A stretch of DNA of 64,000 nt from Thalassia testudinum (GCA_037157565.1 JAZHRO010000003.1:36655001-36719000); one strand, 5' to 3'. Counted from the first letter of the stretch, positions 1 to 12,690 are shown. Numbers and translations are program-made. The notes: generated from the sequence alone by a model not told the origin.

Positions 1-1560
1 TGAGTAGGACATCCTTCACCATTTCAAGAGCCACCCCACGGAAATCCTTGGACTAAAGAAGATTCAGAATCGATCTCTTAACCTTTGTATTTTCACGATC
101 TCAGATGCCAACAAGATAACTCTATGTGAATTTTGGATGCTTAGGTTACTTAGCTCTCAAACTAGAGCTTGGACAGCAAAGCCATTCACTCTCAAGTCCC
201 TGAAACCATTAGTATCCTCCTGCAGGATTTGTCAAGATGCAACTTGCCAAGTCTAGCTGAATGTCCTCGGTTGATTAAGCTACCTCTAGCCTGATAAACC
301 TTAAGACTAAGAATTCTATCAACTCTTTACTTAATTAAATCTAGGTATCTAGCCTTTTCACTCAACTTGGTGGCAAAAATAGATATTCAAAAAGCAAAGG
401 GATTTAACTTAGTCTAATTGACCAAGAAAGTTACAATTTAATTCCAAAATTTAAGTCTTAAAACTTAATACATCTTAATTATTTTATTTCAGGGTTAAGA
501 GCAGAAAAGTAGATCCTAAAGGGTCTCAGACTTTAACTCAAAGAAAATCCCGTTCAAAATTTCGCGAAACAAATATGTGTTTTGAAAAGGTATTTAAGTG
601 AAAGTCCAAGTAAGGATTCAATGCTCTTATAAATACTATTTACAAAATATATTTTTTATTTCTGACCTAAAAGAAAATTTAAGCTTTTAATTACTAATAT
701 AAATAAGTATATATATGTTTTTGTCTTCTTTTTCTTCTTAAGAAAAATTATAAACCCCTATTATTATTTTTTATGATTTTTTGTATTAATATAATTTTGT
801 TTTTATGCTTTATAAAATCTTTATATTTTTATGAATTTTTCAAAATTTCAAAATTTTAAGGTATTTTAGCTTTTCTATTTTTTCATTTTTTTGGTATTTA
901 TTTATTTATTTTATTTTATTATTTTTTTACTTTTATCTACCAATACACTTAGAGTAAAATTTTCACTTTACACCCCCCAAGCCAAAATATTATAATGTCC
1001 TCATTGTAAGAAGGGTGGAAAAAGATTTACACTTAATGTAGGGTGACAGAAGGAATCAGATAAAGGAGATCAAAAGATCTCTGTGTGGACAATTTCTATT
1101 CTGACCTAAGTCAGAGTGGTCAGTTGGACTAAGTGAAGGGTAAGACAGATAAAGAAGTGATAGATCGAATATAGACTCAAGTGTATAGATAGAGAAAAGT
1201 GTGGAAAAAAAGAAACAGATATCTACAAGGTGCTAAGTTTTACGCCTTTAGCTAGACGTAAACCCTAGTAAAGAACTCTCATAAAAGATAGATATGGTAA
1301 AAACAGAGTTATGGAAGAATTAGCTCAACAAAATAGGAAAATAGATAAACCACACGGGAAAAACTCGCCCTAATTTCTGCCTAAAACAGATCTTACAGAA
1401 CCAAAATTAGATTCCCGTGAAAAATCTCAGAAAGATTAGAGTGGATCTCGGAAAAGATAGATATGATCTAGGTCGAGATAAAGAATATTAAAGATTGAGG
1501 CAATAAAGATAACTGAATCCAACCAATCAGTAGATCAGTAAAGTCAATTCTGATTCAAGA
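1..1560 (-). other. 3' untranslated region of E and pol deletion junction
   Basis: AT-rich, no credible reading frame. Positions 1-1250 are collinear with the 3' untranslated region of D. Positions about 1290-1560 do not align with D by eye and lie where pol should be; they are either deletion filler or family-specific sequence. Long A/T runs (about 640-960) separate the pol side from the 3' end as in D. Confidence 0.6.
971..1005 (-). other. Internal polypurine motif of E
   Basis: On the minus strand this reads AATGAGGACATTATA-like sequence followed by a G6 run (plus strand C6 at 973-978). The same AATGAGGACATTGCA plus TNNGGCATGGGGGG arrangement occurs in A, B, C, D and G, always 1.2-2.1 kb before the 3' LTR where that can be measured. 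It resembles a second polypurine tract; function is inferred. Confidence 0.55.
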
Positions 1561-3476
1561 TTATAGGAGGATAATTTTGGTACAACAAGGGTTGCTGATG
1601 CGAATTTGGTAAGTCACTTTCGGGAAGTGCAGAGGGTGGGTTTTGATTTGAATCAAAGGCCTGATTGATGAAGTGTACTTGGCCCTGATGTTGCCTAGGG
1701 TTTTGCAAATTCCTAGGATTCGAAACTGGTTGAGATGGAAGAGTACCTGGCTGACGAGATTTAGTAAAAGCGTGATCTAATTTTGTAAACTAGCCAATTC
1801 TACCTTACATTGCCTTTGGATCTCAATGAGAGCTTCAGCATTCTATTGCTGACTCTCTATAACAGCTCGCAAAATCTGGTTGAGTTGCATTTCTCTATTT
1901 GGCCCTGAGTAGTTTTGCGTACTCGCATGAATGGGCCTCGCATTCGGTTGCTAAGAAGGCAATGAAGGTGGGTTTTGATTAGTCTGATTTTGATATGATG
2001 GTCTTTTGTTTTGGTTAGCCCAAAAATTTGGGTGCTTTCTCCATCCAGGGTTATAGGTATTTGAATATGGATTAGAATTAGAAGTGTTTTCCTAAATGGC
2101 GTGTAAATCAAAAAGATACGACATGTTTTCTACAACATTAAACGGTGGGGATAGAGGTGGGCAAGATTGTGGGACAAAGGTCCCTCCTTACGTTGGTGCA
2201 AGAGTAGATAGAAAACCCAAGGAAGATGGATCTCTAGTATCTAGATTATTCACAAATTCCCTCCCCGTGGGATTTGCGAAATAGGTATACGTGCGAGATT
2301 TTGTGTAGCGAGAAGAGGCGTAAGAGTCTTCATAGTATTTCGAACCTCGTTGAGATGCTTCTCTACGATGTCAACTTTGTCCAATTTTTCTGCAATTTCT
2401 CTAAATCCTTGGAACTGGATTGACTCCCGATCTCGTGAATGCCCTTCTGATGCGAGTTTGGATGCGGATTTTGATGCGGGTTTCCTCGCGTGAATTACAA
2501 CATTGAGGCATTGTTGATCGAGTTTTCTGCCATCCCTTCAAACAGTTCTGAGGTGGATTCTGCATCACGATTCAAGAAATTCCCTTCACAAAAGGCATTG
2601 ACCAGATTGCAAATGCTCTCTTGCAATCCATAATAAAAGATGTGCATGAGTTTCCAGTGAGGGATGTCGTAATGTGGCCATTTCCTTTACAAATCGTGAA
2701 AGCGCTCCCACGCTTCATGAATTGGTTCTCCTTAATTCCAAGTAAAAGTAATGATGGCTTGCCTTAATACATTGGTGCGACCTATAGGGAAGAATTTCTT
2801 CAAAAATGTAGATTCTAGTTTGTTCCAAGTAGAGATAGGTCGTGCGATCATTCTATACCAGTAGGCAGCCTTATCCTTAAGGATAAAGGAGAACATTTTC
2901 ATGAGTAAGATTTCCCGATTCTGATTTCGATAACTAAGAGTCTGAGATAGATTTTTCAGATCTTCAATGTGTTGAAATAGATCCTTGGATGCAAACCTGT
3001 GAAAGTAAGGGATTAGACCTATAATGTTTGGCTTTAATTATGGGTCATTTTCCCCAATAGGAATCCTAACATTAGGCTCTACTTGTGCATTGGAAGGATT
3101 ATAGTAGTCTCACAGTAGAGGCCTAGACGAGGTGGATTTGGGAAATCAGGGTTTTCAAAACTCGCCTCAAGTCAAAGAGGAGGACAGGTTTGTTGGTTCT
3201 GCAAATTCAATAGAGCAGCCATCAACAGATTAATTTGGTGGTTCTGTTCGAGCATCTGTAGATTATGGTTTAGGAGCGCCTCATGGATATCAAAAGGCAG
3301 CATCTCCCCCTAACTAGAAGAAGAAGGGATCTCAGGATTCAAATTCTACATTTGGTCCATAGGATCAAATGTAGAAGTAGCAGATGGAAAAATAGTTGGT
3401 TGCTTTAGTGTAACCGGTCTAGGTAGACCTATCAAAGGAGATACGAGAGGCAGTTTCAGGGTCACCTCCCATGCAT
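1560..3476 (-). pseudogene. gag: Athila-type gag remnant of E
   Basis: Would encode the capsid polyprotein. The start is placed at the ATG at 3476, where D and C begin M(H/Y)GRRSL; here the motif breaks after MHGR by a TGA and a frame change. Downstream, about 2900-2600, the frame recalls the capsid core of D (MKMFSF..LKDKAAYWYR, LKKFFPIGRTN, GEPIHEAWERF), followed at about 2600-2500 by NAFCEGNFLN and ENSINN. Around 2060-2000 the NPGWR region and a Gln/Asn/Pro-rich linker follow. Stops and frameshifts interrupt it throughout. A plus-strand frame at 2096-2284 is its antisense shadow. No protease or RT follows. Confidence 0.75.
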
Positions 3477-4441
3477 AAACTAGAAAAAGTGTGCAAAGGC
3501 ACACTCACACCACTGTGGTAAAACATCGGCAAGCAAGACCAGAAAATAGCGCAAAAAGTGAGTTTTTCTTCTTTTCAAAGGAAAAGAAGAATCCTAAAAT
3601 ACATAGAAAATAGATTTGATGTAAACAAAAATGGTAAGAATCCAAAATATGCATCCTATATCATGTCTACACAGGTGTGTATCATTAAGGCTCAAAGGTC
3701 TAAGGTCTAAGATCGAGATCGCACACTGCTGGTTCCTCGAGGCTCTAGTAGTGAGACTGACTTGTTGATCTTCGACCAAAGCCCTAAGAGGTGCAAAGAG
3801 GAGAGATAGAAATATAGACTCGTGTGACTCTAGTGATCGCACTATGTGCACAATAGCATGCAATAGACGTGTACGATAAAAACCTGCATGCAATCTGCAA
3901 ACAGATTATATGTCACGAGTTTTAAAAATCCACCTTTAGTTAATCTTTTACAAAAAATGATAGAAAGAAGTAAATGTGACCACTTTTTATATCTTTTCAA
4001 TCAATATATGATCTTGCTTATTACTCCAATGATAGGGATCTACACGGGTTTTGTGTGTGTTTTCTTGCTGATGCAAGATAACAGAGCAGAAAATCTCGAG
4101 TTAGATCACGTATAAACTAGCAGGTATGTGCACTCCTAAGAGTGTATGCTTAAGATGCTGTTGCTAGTTAGAAAGGATGAGTATTTTTTATTTTTTTTAT
4201 TTTTCTAACTAAATGCAACAAGTAAATCTACACTAAAGACTAAGGTAAAGAAATACTCACAATGGGTATGTATAATGAGAATACGAAAATAGAAACAGAA
4301 AAAGAAAACCCACCTCCTTTCCTGAGAATACCTGCGAAGATATCCTTGAAAGGAAGATAGAAACAAAACAAAACAAAGCTAATTAGTAAAAATAAATTAT
4401 TTACAAACTACAAATAATGGCGAATATAAATTACAGTTACC

Positions 4442-4459
4442 TTCTCGACAATGGCACCA
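4442..4459 (-). other. Primer binding site of E (tRNA-Asp type, decayed)
   Basis: Minus strand TGGTGCCATTGTCGAGAA, against the intact TGGCGCCGTTGCCGGGGA of C: five differences, all transitions. A 6-nt TTTTAA spacer separates it from the LTR, exactly as in D, supporting one family. Confidence 0.8.
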
Positions 4460-4465
4460 TTAAAA

Positions 4466-7400
4466 TGATGTGTCAATTCTCAACACAGCTAATTAAGTTA
4501 ATTAGACTTAATTAATTACATCAAAAAAGTAACTTAGGTTAACTTGAATTAGTGTCGAAATTGTAGTATAGGGTCAAGTTAACCTAATATTTTAGAATTT
4601 AAGTTCCTTTTTAATTGGTTGAGTCCAAGTTGTTCATTGGTAGGCATAATTAAAACCTAATTCACCATTAATCCTAAGCATAAATTACTAACTACTTAAT
4701 CAATCATATTATAATTAAATTACTTTAAGCATATGACTCTTGCACAAAAGATTAAACAAGTAAAAGCATGCAAAATTCTATTAGAAAGAAAACAAGTTTA
4801 CAAAAGATATCTAACATTTGAAACCAAGTAAACATTGTTTATTAAAATCTCTTACAAGAATATAAGACAAAGAAATGAAATTACAAGAATTATCATGCCC
4901 ATTACAACATTAAATGCTCAATAACATGTACTATATCAACTTTAGCCTTGAATCAGACATCTGAAGAAAATGTTAGTTGACTTAAAAATGTAAATTGCAC
5001 TTTTGATCAAAAGTATGGACATTTGATTTTCTCATTTTCTTCTCACTTATTCTAAAGTTTACCTATTCTTAAATCTCTTTCTTCTTCTCTTCTACTCTTG
5101 TGCTTTTTCTTTGTTTTCTTCCTTAAGTCCTTATCTTCTATTTTACTTGTACTCTCTCGAGCTCTTTCTTTTCTTTTCTTAAGTTCTCTTCAACTTTTTA
5201 ACTCCTCTTCCTTTCTTTCTTTATCCTACCGTGCCTTCTTTAGTTCCACACTTAGTTGATTTTATGCTCACTTAACCCATTAATCTCTCTCAATTATAAA
5301 AATTAGGTTTTTAATGGATGACCCAAGCTTGTTCGGGGATATATAGTGCCCACTAGGGGTAGGACCAGACCCTACTTGAGCTCAGGTCTAGTTTATTTAA
5401 GGTGGATTTCATTTACTTTCATCAATGCATAGTACTGGGCCCACTCCAGGCCTAACACATCCACGCCTACACTCAGGCCCATGCATGCACACCCACAGGT
5501 GCACACACCCACGCACAGGCACGTGCCTATGCACGCACCCGCACACATGCTCAGTTTGTTTAGCACCTTGCACTGACGACCGAGGGGGTCGTAGCACAAA
5601 AACATATTGTACCATGTTGTGTGCCCGTTCATACCCGAGGTGGGAGTAAGTTTAACCCTTCCAGGCCGATCTTCAAACAAAGATTATGGCCGACTCAGTG
5701 GCTCAAATCAATTGAGCAAAGGATCGATTGAGAGTTGTTCAAATGCTCTACAAGATTCATGCATCAATTTGATTCATCGAACATGATTGATCCATCGATT
5801 TGATGGATGAAAATGACTATTTTGCACTGGTAAAATGGCTTATAGAGAAGAGATTTCAGGTCCTTTGACCTGAAGAAGGCCTGTAGCCCTCAGTTGAAGG
5901 TCCGAACACCTTCAGGTATTAATTCTACATGATCTGGAGAAGAAAAGGGAGTTTGGAGGTGTTTCAGGAGGAGTAGAAGCTTGGAAGCTTCGATCTGGAG
6001 CTTCAAAGCTCTCATCTGAGCTCAAATTAAGTCAACAGACAGATAACAACCTTAACAATTGATCTGAACTAACTTAGGAGGTCATTTGCAACAGATTTGG
6101 GTGGAATTAAGGTTCAAATTTCATTAAAATGTCTAGAACATAGTATGGGGTTTGAATGAACCCATACTGTTCAGTTCTTCAAAATCCTCTCAATCCTTAA
6201 TGAAACACAATTAAATCACTCTGATTGAACTCTAATTCGCTCCAGAAACTCAATCATCTCATTCAAATAAAAATTTAAGCTCTAATTCCTCATATTCAAC
6301 CTAGGTTTAACCTCTGAGCTTCAAAAGTTGACTGGATAATTAAGGATTCTCTGAACAAATTAACAACCTAAATAGGTTCATTTCAGTTTCAAGAAACTCT
6401 CCATCAGTTCAAACCTCAATTTTGACTGCCTCTAACGTGTTCCCAGACTTGTCGCCTGAGGTGAAGAGTGAGTGTGTTTGGCAAAACATTCTCGAAGTTC
6501 TCAATCCTAATTGGAGATCTAGTTAGGTTCTAAAGATTCTTCTGATGCTCTCGAACCCCTTTGCAAGGTCTAAACCCTAACAGATTCTTCTCTCCAACTC
6601 CGTCGGTGTTGGAGAAAATAAACATCGATCTAGAGCTTAGAGCAATGAAACATACATAGAAGTTCATAATCTTGATTCTGAAGCCTAAGAGGTGCGATCT
6701 AGAGCTTCTCAAGAAGTTCCAAGGGCTGAAGCTCATGTTTGACTTGCTAGAGCTCGCCGGAGCTCTGGTGAGTCCAAAAATATAGCATCGAAGTTCAAAA
6801 CTCCATGATTCTGAACAATAACAACCTAGAAAGGTTCCTGAGGTCACAAGGAACCTCTAGAGCTCAATAATTAACTCAATTAAAGAAATTAAAGGATAAG
6901 GTTCGAATTCAGGAAAAGCGAAATTTGAGTTCACTTGAACTCAGATCACCTCCTCTCACTCAATTGAGTGAGGGAAAATACTTAGTGACGTGCAGAGATG
7001 GTGTATAGGTAATTAATTAGGTGAATATTATCCTCTTGAGCTGCCATTGACAGCGAGGTCAGGAAGAGATATGAAATTAGGCATTTACTGTATAATGTGT
7101 TATAAGGTCAATTAGCTAGATAGGAAAGGTCCTTAGGGGATGAATAAGGTGATGGAGGACCTAATTGGTTGTGCGATACATCACCAACCTTTGCCATGGA
7201 CAGCCGAGGTTGTTGGTGGAGGTGGTCTAGGCGATAAAGCTGCTAAAAGTGAGGGAAAAGAAGTGGAGTATGATAATGAGAGGTAGAGAAAGGTGTACAT
7301 GCAGTGAAAGAGCGGATTGAGGTCAAGCGAGGCTGGAATTGGTCTTACCGGAGTAGGGGACGAAGGTCTGATATTGAGCTAAACTAAGCTAATCTACCTA

Positions 7401-8531
7401 TCTAAACTATCCCTAACTAACACTATCTACTCTACGATTACCTAGACGAAGTGAGGGGGAGGGATCTCTATCGATAGCTACATAATGGAGGACGAAACAG
7501 AGGGTTCGGGGTAGAGCTCCGACGAGAAAGGAAATGGAGATGAAGGAAGGCAGCGTGGTCCTAAGCCCTGTCACAGCCACGGGAGAGGAAGAGGGGGTGA
7601 GGGAGGCAAACGCCTTTGGTAGAGATGCTCCGAAGTGGTGGTGAGAGGTCACCAGAGGTTAAGGAGGAATAGCCTATCACCGGTTCAGTAGGGGGAAGAA
7701 GGATAGGGAACCGACCCTTGAAATCGGAGGGGTGGAGAGATTTAAATAGGTTGCGATGGTGGTAGAGGGGGCTGTACCGGGACGCTAGAAGGTCTAGGTT
7801 CAAGGTAACCACCAGCGTCGTCTCTAACGTCAATGAAGTTAACCTCAAACCATAATTAGGATTAGAACTTCATCCAATCCATCGGATGGAAAGGGGAGAG
7901 TGAGCCAAAGCTTTGGAAGCTTGGCGAAGAAGTTTTGATGGTGGATGGGTAGTGATCAAGTGGTGCGGTGACCGGCCTCCGTCAGCCGTCCAAGTTGATA
8001 AAGACGAAGAAGAAGAAAAAGACGCTGAATACACAGGGATGTAAATGCAATGAAAAACAAGGACTTATTTGCAAGAAAAGAACTCGATTGAAATGTTTTT
8101 CTTAGGACCAAAATGTAAACTGAGTCATTTTAAGTTAAATTTAATTTAATTCTTTTCCAACTTTTTATATATAATTATAAATTAAATAAATATTATATAA
8201 ATGCCTTTAACTTACATTTTTGACCCATTTATATTTATTTATTTAATTAATTAAGTTACTTAAGTTATTACATACTTAGTGTTAAATATTTATAATGTTA
8301 AATTAAATATTAATTAGGTAGTTAAATATTTATAATTCAAGCCCAAATTATTATTTAAATTATTAATAACATTAATTGGCATTTAATTTAATATTATTAA
8401 CTTAATTTATTATCCTTTAATAAATTGTCCCTTATATCATAATTAAACCCTAATTAGGCATATTCTTAGCTAAATAATTATGGAAACTACTTAATTAAGG
8501 GTATTTAAGATCCATGATAAGTCACTCATCA
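4466..8531 (-). repeat. 5' LTR of E (about 4.07 kb)
   Basis: The plus-strand left end TGATGTG and right end CTCATCA give TG...CA termini. It aligns along its length with the D LTR at 18978-22904 (same AATTAAGTTAATTAG start, same CAC-rich block, same terminal hairpin). The minus-strand 5' end is TGATGAG-TGA-CTTATCA, a hairpin with one mismatch. A strongly CA/CG-rich tract lies at about 5420-5600. Small frames such as 5393-5680, 6530-6847 and 7413-7848 are compositional and have no counterpart frame in D. Confidence 0.85.
7741..7749 (-). promoter_or_regulatory. TATA-like box in the E LTR
   Basis: Minus strand CTATTTAAAT, about 785 nt inside the U3 end, at the same position as AATAAATA in D (22132-22139) and TATAAATA in C. 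Probable start of the element transcript. Confidence 0.5.
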
Positions 8532-8536
8532 TGTAT
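8532..8536. repeat. Target-site duplication of E, right copy
   Basis: TGTAT directly follows the CTCATCA end of the E LTR. The left copy is outside the window. Confidence 0.5.
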
Positions 8537-9717
8537 GTGGGTGTGTGTGCGTGACTAGGTGGGCATGGTTAGGTGGTCTAGGTCGAGTCCTACAGGTCTT
8601 GGTGATTGGGTTTAGGTAGGCTCCTAGAATTAGGGTTATAAACCTTAATACTAATTTGAAAGTGCAATTAAATTTAGTACAAGTTTAATTGAGTGGATGT
8701 GTGTCTAATTGGAAGAGCAAATACCTAATTAGGTTAGCCTTGAGTCAATTGGACTCTCACTGAGTCCAATTAGACTTGTGCTGGTTGAGATCTGAGCTTA
8801 ATTAGACTTTATGAGTCCAATTGACTAGGTAAAGTGTAATTGACTTAGATCCAAGTCAATTGGGTTTAGTGAGAACCTAATTAGGTTCTTAAGAGAGTCT
8901 TAGGATAGTGTACTAGGCTTAGGGAACCTTAATTTAGGTTCCCTAGGTTTTAGAATTGGGTTTAGGGGCTTAGGAGATTAAGATCTAGGCTTGATTTCAA
9001 AAGAGTGATTGAAGAAAGGTTCCAAATGTCTGATTTATCAATTAGTTGACTTATACTTCAAAATTAGAAGTCCAAAACTCTGGTTTGGATGCCCAAAGTT
9101 GAGTCAGGGAAGAGTTTAGGTTATGTCTTGGAATTCTGCAGAAATTGGACATCTGACACCTTGTCTAGACGACCAATATTCTAGCAGAATTTGGTTCTAA
9201 GTCTGCGGGTGCTATCTAAGGGTTCTGGATGTCCAGCAACTTACCTAAATGCCCAAATATGGGCTGGAATGAGGGTTTTGAGGTATCTTAAGCTAAGGTG
9301 ACCTAATCTAAGGGTGGCTATGGTTTAGGAGGGCCTCTAGGGCTATCTTAAGGCGAGGAAAGGTCCTATGTTCTTCATAATTTAACTCCTACATTAAAAT
9401 TCTACTTAGTAGAGTAGTATACCTCTCCCTACATTATTTCTTTCTCTTTATTCTAGTGCTTCTGCTCCAGCTCTGCTATAGCTCTTGCTTCTTCCCTGCT
9501 TTAGATCCAGCTTCAGGCCATCTCCTAAGCTTCTTATTGCCTACAATCCAAATAATGCACTAATCAAAACATTATAACATTATTTTGTGAATATCTAAAT
9601 AAAGCAGGAAAAGATGCAGTCTATGCTATTCATGCATGAATTATACTACAATTATTATAAGGTCCAACTTAATTTAGGTCATTTAAGTCCTATGATTGCT
9701 ATGCAATCAATATATCA
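8537..9717 (-). repeat. 3' LTR of G, 5' portion only
   Basis: Reverse complement of the first 1.2 kb of the A LTR: TGATTGC-ATA-GCAATCA hairpin at 9709-9693, the GGA(C/T)GTCC-like repeats, and the CAATTGGACTC/GAGTCCAATT inverted repeat (8746-8771). The LTR may start at 9709 or at the upstream TGATATAT (9717); an extra 8 bp separates the PPT from the TGATTGC start seen in A. The rest was displaced by E. Confidence 0.8.
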
Positions 9718-9754
9718 CACCTCCATGCCTTTCTTTTGTTAGTCCTCGAGCAAA
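9718..9754 (-). other. Polypurine tract and adjoining hairpin remnant of G
   Basis: Minus strand AAAGGCATGGAGGTG next to the LTR, equivalent to GCATGGGGGTA in A, B and C. The upstream TTTGTTAG...GAGCAAA is a degraded form of the GCTAG/CTAGC hairpin present in B and D. Confidence 0.65.
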
Positions 9755-10829
9755 TGCAAGAATGAAAAAATGAATGCAAAATGTATGATTCATGCTATTT
9801 ACAACTCAGCCCCCAAAGGACTGCTTATTCCCTTTTATCAAGGGTTTGATAAAAGATTTCTTCTTGTCTTCTTCCAAAAATTTAAAGATCCAGACAAATG
9901 TGAAAATAATGTGAGTAGCTTAAGCAATGGATCTAAGTAAAAATCCAACTCATACTTAAAGTTTGTTCTTGACCCTCGATAAAAATTCTATCAGGATCGG
10001 AAAACTTCTTCCCTCTGGGATAACATAACAAGTGATCTGTGATTTAACCTCAGCTTTTTGGCTTAGGTAAAAGATCTCTGAGTCAAATGGTTTTATATTT
10101 GGTGGCTCACACTCATCTGGTACTACACGTAGCCTAATACTATAGACTCTAGATCTCTAGACTATCAACAAATCAACCTAGAGAGAGGCTCAAAACTATG
10201 CTTACTTTGGTTCCTTTGTACTCACTCTCTCTTTCTTTTGTTTGTGTCTTTTTTTCTTTTTGAGCTTTTCTTTAGAGAGCTCACGATCTCACCAAGTTTG
10301 TAGAAGCACTCAATATTTGGTGGGCTCACATGGCATTAACACCCCGATTATAGTTCTGATAACCCTACAACTACATTAGAATTTTTCAGCCAGTATTCGG
10401 GGGGTTAGAAATACTGAAAAAGTAGGTAAGGGTCATATTTGGTGGATCACAATGGGTATTTTTCCTCAACGAAATCGGCACATAATGGAATCAACACATA
10501 AACATAACTATGAACTTCAACAACCTTTTTTTCTTTTTTTTCTATATATATTTTTTTCTTTTTTTCTTTCTTTTTCTCTATTTTTTTCATAACTATCAAC
10601 ACAACACACACAACACAAACTTTATTTATGAGGCATTATTGGAGAATGATGATGTTTAAGAGATTATTGTGTGGCTTATTTAGTGGAAGTGCCTACTCTC
10701 AACATTGGGAAGAAATTGATAGGACAAGCGTACTTTTGACCTTTGGCACTAATACCCTCCTTCAGCTGAGGATTCCATGAAAGATGGTTGTAGCTATCCA
10801 CCATAGCCATAGTTTTATTAGAACTCAAT
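9755..10829 (-). other. 3' untranslated region of G, LTR-proximal part
   Basis: Non-coding; collinear with A around 47235-48160. Contains the reiterated ATTTGGTGG(C/G/A)TCACA motif (about 10098, 10316 and 10438, plus a variant near 10676) and a T-rich tract at 10510-10590 that is a poly-purine tract in element sense. The adjacent A copy shows the same arrangement. Confidence 0.65.
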
Positions 10830-10926
10830 TGATGTGCATGCATCTAATTTTTTGAGAAATAAAGGAATACTATCGAATCACCGATAGCAAACCAGGAGAG
10901 CTATTATGATGTGCATGCATCTAATT
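10830..10926 (+). repeat. Duplicated LTR start in solo LTR I
   Basis: TGATGTGCATGCATCTAATT occurs at 10830 and again at 10907; only the second continues as a B-type LTR. The 57 bp between holds CTATCG-AATCAC-CGATAG, a perfect 6-bp stem. It is either a small insertion with a 20-bp duplication or a tandem duplication followed by divergence. Confidence 0.7.
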
Positions 10927-10975
10927 AGCCTAAAATGTCTATTTGTGCATGTTCTTAGTGTCATAGAAGTATCAT

Positions 10976-12690
10976 TGAAAGAAAGATCTTTGTTTTCGAT
11001 AAAAACTTTAATATAAAATGATGTGCCGTTGTATATAATCGCATGGTAGAAAATCGCTTTTCAAAACATTTTAATTCTCAGAATCTAACCACAAAAATAG
11101 TTGGTCATCTCCACAGGGAGGAACTAGCCTATTAAATTAGTGAGTGGTGCCTTGTTTGTTTGGGAATCTTAATGCATGCGCATACTAACTAGTGCACTTA
11201 TTTTCACCATAAATTCTTTATCTAAATAATTAATCAAGAATACAGGTGTGCATATGCAAAATCACCACTATAGGAATAGAATCTTGATATTGGTACAAGT
11301 AAAAACATGTTAATATTTATCTCTTTTAGAGTAGAGCCCACTTATATAATCAATACCTCATATTCTATATTCTTTATGAGAAGCATTCAACTCGAAGTAA
11401 TTCAGATAATAAAGAGGGATGTCCATGCAATTTTGCCTTAATATAATAATAAGATAAATAAGGGAATAGTAATCCTCACAATGGAAAAAATTGTAAATTT
11501 TAATTGAGCGGTTACTATAGCAAAATAGGGGAAATGAATCCCCTGCTTGCACGTGTGGAGGAGGGCTTCGTCGTAGGAGATGCTTTGGGGGAAGGTCAGC
11601 CGGAGCAAGGCCTTCGCAATGACGGTGATGGGGCATCAAAAGGCAGCTAGAGTTGGTGGGTGACAGCGGCTAGAGGTATGGGATGCCGACGGCTTGTTAT
11701 AGAGGCCACATGCGTAGGACACGCAAGGAGGATGAGTCACCAGTTGTTTGCTTTGGTGGAAGAGCTCCATCAGAGGAGAGGAGCACGTTGGTGGTGGAGG
11801 CAAGGGCCGAGACGGCCAGAGGTGGTCGGCAGGCATTGAAGTGGACGGATGGTGGAGAGCTCAGACAATGGCATTGGAGACTTCTGGAGATGATACGTGA
11901 ATGCTGTTGAGGTGCGTTCGAGGGAGGCTATCCTCCTAGAGGTGTTGGCGAAGAGATCGGGCGGCCAAAGATGGGTGGTACCGTGGAGTGATGGCTGCAA
12001 CTTTGGGCTCTTTTGGGAAGCTGCAGGTGGGTTGAAGAAGAAAAGGAAAAGGAAGAAGAATAAGAGGAAGATGAAGGGAAGTGGAGGTGAAGGTGTGGGA
12101 GGGTGATGGTGTTGGTAATGGTGATGACGATGGGGCAAGGGAGGCACGCACGCTATCACTGTGCACGCTGCGGAGTTGGTGAAGGTGAGGCAATGTTGAG
12201 GACGTAGGGGCCACGGTGCTCACTAAAGTTCACGATGTAAGTCTGGTTTATGGTGTAGGCGAGGGAGGAGGTCCCCGCCAGGGGGAAGGGTTCGATGCTC
12301 CTTGAAGAAGATGGCTGGCCCTCTTTTAAAAGTCCCTAGTTTGTTTTCCTTCGGCCGCCAATTTCTCCAACCACTCGCGAACATCGCGAGTGGTTGAAAC
12401 CGATGGATAAGTTTTAGTGGTTTTTCATCATACGTCTTAAAATGTGTAGACATCAATGCGTTTCTGATCTCCAGACGTCTTCTAGACGTAGAAATGGATG
12501 TCTAAGCACTTGTACCTAGCCTGCATCCATCAAATTAATTATATTACCATATCATAAATATAAATTTAATGCATAAAATTACATGTAGACTAAGGTGAAT
12601 TGCCATATAACTCCTAATCATTTGACAATTAAGAATAGCTAATTAAAAAAAACTTAGATCAAAAAATAATCCACTAAAGTGGACATATCA
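10976..12690 (-). mobile_element. Solo LTR H, 1715 bp
   Basis: Bounded by ATCAT on both sides (10971-10975 and 12691-12695), TG...CA ends, and excision restores the B-LTR sequence across the site. Minus orientation is preferred: a TCCACT/AGTGGA hairpin lies 8 nt from the right end, as near the U3 ends of the other LTRs, and a weak TTTTAAAAG box follows at about 12330-12322. The GC-rich middle (11530-12340) gives many overlapping frames on both strands (for example 11770-12159 and 11897-12106), which I regard as non-coding. No internal domain remains. Confidence 0.8.

Larger units (their letters stand above)
1..8531 (-). mobile_element. Athila-like LTR retrotransposon E, pol-deleted, left part outside window
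   Basis: Reading leftward on the minus strand there is a 5' LTR (8531-4466), a decayed tRNA-Asp primer site, a gag remnant and then 3' untranslated sequence running off the left edge. The family matches element D: bases 1-1250 align by eye with D around 24025-25250, and the gag part with D around 29450-31270. The roughly 4 kb of protease-RT-integrase present between those blocks in D is absent here. The element is inserted in the A-type LTR of element G, with TGTAT immediately outside its right end. The 3' LTR is not in the window. Confidence 0.85.

Noticed and set aside
2096..2284. Plus-strand 62-codon frame, echoed at 29915-30232
   Set aside because: Antisense of the gag linker in E and D; the minus strand carries recognisable Gag motifs.
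5393..5680. Cys/Gly-rich 95-codon frame resembling a cysteine-rich secreted peptide
   Set aside because: Read through the CA/CG-rich repeat tract of the E LTR; the D copy gives a different frame.
8532..8600. TGTAT at 8532-8536 and 18973-18977 as the two target copies of one element
   Set aside because: The sequence between is G with its own structure and the flanking LTRs belong to two different minus-strand insertions; rated a coincidence or weak site preference.
10240..10600. T-rich tract as a poly(A) tail of a LINE or SINE
   Set aside because: No LINE or SINE sequence adjoins it and A has a purine-rich tract in the same region.
11770..12159. Overlapping frames of 66-129 codons on both strands in the GC-rich part of solo LTR H
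   Set aside because: Low-complexity His/Pro/Phe/Leu translations, frames on both strands at once, and position inside an LTR; no domain.
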